A DNA stretch of 16,712 nucleotides from an uncultured Ellagibacter sp. (GTDB taxonomy: Bacteria; Actinomycetota; Coriobacteriia; Coriobacteriales; Eggerthellaceae). The DNA lies in contig CAKTSW010000006.1 in NCBI GenBank assembly GCA_934613165.1, positions 1 to 16,712 on the forward strand. The letters run 5' to 3'. The notes beneath the pieces are model-generated. The model saw only the letters and a program-made list of their open reading frames with translations. It was not told the origin of the DNA and did not search any database. How positions within the stretch are numbered: the first letter of the stretch is position 1; each line of letters begins with the position of its first letter. The translations under genes and the position numbers were made by a program. Positions 14,929-16,712 of this stretch are shown here, one piece after another.

Positions 14929-16278
14929 ATGGATACTTTGTTTACAGCAATGGAAGACGAGCGCCGCGCCGAAGTGGCTCCGCTCGCCGTGCGCATGCGC
15001 CCCCGCATGCTTGACGAAGTGGTGGGGCAAACCGAAGCCGTGGGCGAGGGAAGTTGGCTGCGCGCCGCCATCGAGAGGGACACGCTCAGCTCGGTCATCC
15101 TCTACGGCCCCGCTGGAACGGGGAAAACCTCGCTTGCCCACGTCATCGCCGAGCACACGAAGTCGACGTTCGTGGAGGTGTCGGCCATCGGCGGCACTGT
15201 TTCCGATTTGCGCCGGGAAATCGACGCAGCTGAAAAGCGCCTGACCATGCAGGGTTTGCGAACCATCCTGTTCGTCGACGAGATCCATCGTTTCAACCGC
15301 AGCCAACAAGACGCGCTGCTCCACGCGGTCGAGAACCGCATCCTCGTCCTCGTCGGCGCAACGACGGAAAACCCCTTCTTCGAAGTGAACTCGGCGCTCA
15401 TCAGCCGGTCGCGCGTGGTGGAGCTTCATTCCCTTTCCGACGACGAGATCGCGCAGCTTGTGAACAACGCGCTTGTCGACGATCGGGGGCTGGGCGGGCG
15501 TTTCGCGCTTGCGGACGACGCGCTTTCGGCCATCGTGCTGCTTGCCGGCGGCGATGGACGCGCGTCCCTCACCACGCTCGAACTCGCCTCGCAGATGGTG
15601 AAACCGGGCACGCCCGACAAGCCGGCCCTCATCACCGCCGATGTCGTGCGCAAGGCGACCCCGCATCGGGCGCTCGCCTACGACAAGAACAAGGACATGC
15701 ACTACGACGTCATTTCCGCGTTCATCAAGTCCATGCGCGGCAGCGATCCCGACGCGGCGCTCTATTGGCTTGCCCGCATGATCGACGGTGGGGAGGATCC
15801 GAAGTACATCGCGCGCCGCATGATGATTCATGCCTCCGAAGATGTTGGCAACGCCGATCCGCAGGCTCTTCTCATTGCTGAAGCCGCGTTCAAGTCGGCC
15901 GAGGTCATCGGGTACCCCGAGTGCCGAATCAACCTGGCCCAGGCCGCCATCTATATCGCCCTTGCGCCGAAAAGCAATGCGGCCGAGGCGGGAATCGACG
16001 CCGCGCTTGCCGAGGTGCGCCATGGTCCGGCGCGAAAAGTGCCCGACTACCTGCGCGATCGGCATCGTCCTGGCTCTGAAAACTACGGAACCTACAAATA
16101 TCCTCACGACTATCCGGGCGGGTGGGTCGATCAGCGTTACTTGCCCGACGGCTTGGAAAGGGGCTGCTTTTACAAACCGAGCGAGCGGGGCTGGGAGGCG
16201 TATCGTGCCGACGCGGCCGCGCGCGACCGCGCGGATTCGTGCGCACCTGGCCCAAACGCCCCGCAAAACGACGAGTAA
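14929..16278 (+). CDS. rarA: Replication-associated recombination protein RarA (MgsA)
   Basis: This 449-residue AAA+ ATPase acts at stalled replication forks and relates to clamp-loader subunits and eukaryotic WRNIP1. Visible motifs are the family start PLAVRMRPRMLDEVVGQ, Walker A GPAGTGKT (60-67), Walker B LFVDEIHRF with Asp117 and Glu118, the sensor segment VLVGATTENPFFEVNSAL, and the C-terminal oligomerisation part with HYDVISAFIKSMRGSDPDAAL and YWLARMIDGGEDPKYIARR. The length is normal for the family. The ATG at 14929 gives the conserved N-terminus but has no Shine-Dalgarno sequence; an extended -10 just upstream suggests a leaderless mRNA. It appears to be monocistronic. Confidence 0.95.
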   Translation: MDTLFTAMEDERRAEVAPLAVRMRPRMLDEVVGQTEAVGEGSWLRAAIERDTLSSVILYGPAGTGKTSLAHVIAEHTKSTFVEVSAIGGTVSDLRREIDAAEKRLTMQGLRTILFVDEIHRFNRSQQDALLHAVENRILVLVGATTENPFFEVNSALISRSRVVELHSLSDDEIAQLVNNALVDDRGLGGRFALADDALSAIVLLAGGDGRASLTTLELASQMVKPGTPDKPALITADVVRKATPHRALAYDKNKDMHYDVISAFIKSMRGSDPDAALYWLARMIDGGEDPKYIARRMMIHASEDVGNADPQALLIAEAAFKSAEVIGYPECRINLAQAAIYIALAPKSNAAEAGIDAALAEVRHGPARKVPDYLRDRHRPGSENYGTYKYPHDYPGGWVDQRYLPDGLERGCFYKPSERGWEAYRADAAARDRADSCAPGPNAPQNDE

Positions 16279-16345
16279 CCGCGCGGTGACGGCTATGGAC
16301 GAGGGGTGAAAACGCCTTGTGGCGACGCTAGAATCGAAGGTACCG

Positions 16346-16354
16346 TGCTATAGT
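16346..16354 (+). promoter_or_regulatory. Extended -10 promoter of the last gene
   Basis: TGCTATAGT is an extended -10 element 30 nt before the ATG at 16384. No convincing -35 is seen, which is usual for extended -10 promoters. It implies the gene is transcribed apart from rarA. Confidence 0.5.
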
Positions 16355-16383
16355 AATCGCTTTGGAAACAAGAGGAGGCGCAG

Positions 16384-16712
16384 ATGGATTTCTTCGAGAT
16401 TGTCAACCTGGTCCTTCCGGTCGTCTATGTGGTGGTCGGTATCGCTCTTATCTGGTTCGTCGTCGAGCTCGTCGTGACGGTTCGCAAGACGCGCGAAACG
16501 GTGTCGAGCGTGCAGAAGCAGATTGAGCCGACGCTTGAGCATGTCGAGAAGATCACGGCCTCCCTCGAACCTGTGTGCGACAAGGTCGACCCGCTCGTCG
16601 ATCGCGTGTCGCTTACCGTTGACGCAGCGAATCTCGAAGTCATGCGTCTCGACCAGATTCTCGAGGATGTAAGTGAGATCACCAGCTCCGCATCGAGCGC
16701 AGTGAACGCTGT
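16384..16712 (+). CDS. Membrane-anchored DUF948-like protein, 3' end beyond window
   Basis: The first 109 codons are present and open to the window edge. The ATG at 16384 follows GAGGAGG by about 6 nt. Residues 8-30 (LVLPVVYVVVGIALIWFVV) form one membrane segment, and the rest is a helical, heptad-like stretch (TRETVSSVQKQIEPTLEHVEK, then repeated VDPLVDRV-type units) that is probably a coiled coil in the cytoplasm. This layout matches DUF948-type proteins, which have one N-terminal helix and a long coiled coil; their role is not established, although some are linked to the cell envelope. The C-terminus cannot be judged. Confidence 0.8.
   Translation, partial: MDFFEIVNLVLPVVYVVVGIALIWFVVELVVTVRKTRETVSSVQKQIEPTLEHVEKITASLEPVCDKVDPLVDRVSLTVDAANLEVMRLDQILEDVSEITSSASSAVNA

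Noticed and set aside
14875..16266. Minus-strand open frame of about 460 codons opposite rarA
   Set aside because: It is an antisense shadow of a well-conserved gene, with no domain or ribosome binding site.

Overview
The window is GC-rich bacterial chromosome that looks like a gut actinobacterium of the class Coriobacteriia (Eggerthella, Slackia or Gordonibacter relatives). This rests on base composition, GTG and TTG starts, and a subtype II-A Cas9 of about 1,390 residues; it is an inference, because no rRNA or other marker gene is present.

Layout. 1-1060: a divergent pair made of a small dimeric alpha-beta barrel (ABM-like) protein and an HxlR-type regulator, with an operator-like palindrome between them. 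1132-1286: a long foldback repeat between convergent genes. 1319-2119: a zinc-type macrodomain ADP-ribosyl hydrolase on the minus strand. 2326-6831: a three-gene plus-strand cluster of an ArsM-like methyltransferase, a G3E/COG0523-type GTPase, and an ArsM-like methyltransferase fused to an ArsS-like radical SAM domain. The cluster is probably for organoarsenical (arsenosugar-type) metabolism. 7138-13759: a complete type II-A CRISPR-Cas locus with a divergent tracrRNA, cas9, cas1, cas2, csn2 and a short array of five spacers.

The distal end of the array stops inside a repeat and abuts the N-terminal fragment of an Abi-family gene on the minus strand (13760-13932), which is a pseudogene. Beyond this lie a perfect 25-nt palindrome, a small four-helix membrane protein (14067-14537) and an intergenic region with a candidate small RNA (about 14740-14870) whose unpaired C-rich segments are complementary to Shine-Dalgarno sequences. 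The window ends with rarA (14929-16278) and the start of a membrane-anchored DUF948-like protein cut by the window edge.

How the genes work together. The four cas genes overlap end to end and are read as one unit. crRNA would come from the plus strand of the array and pair with the minus-strand tracrRNA, whose anti-repeat I could align base by base to the repeat. In the arsenic cluster, the fusion protein carries both the ArsM cysteines and the radical SAM Cys triad, so methylation and adenosylation of arsenic could occur on one polypeptide. Nearly every intergenic gap also carries a long imperfect hairpin.
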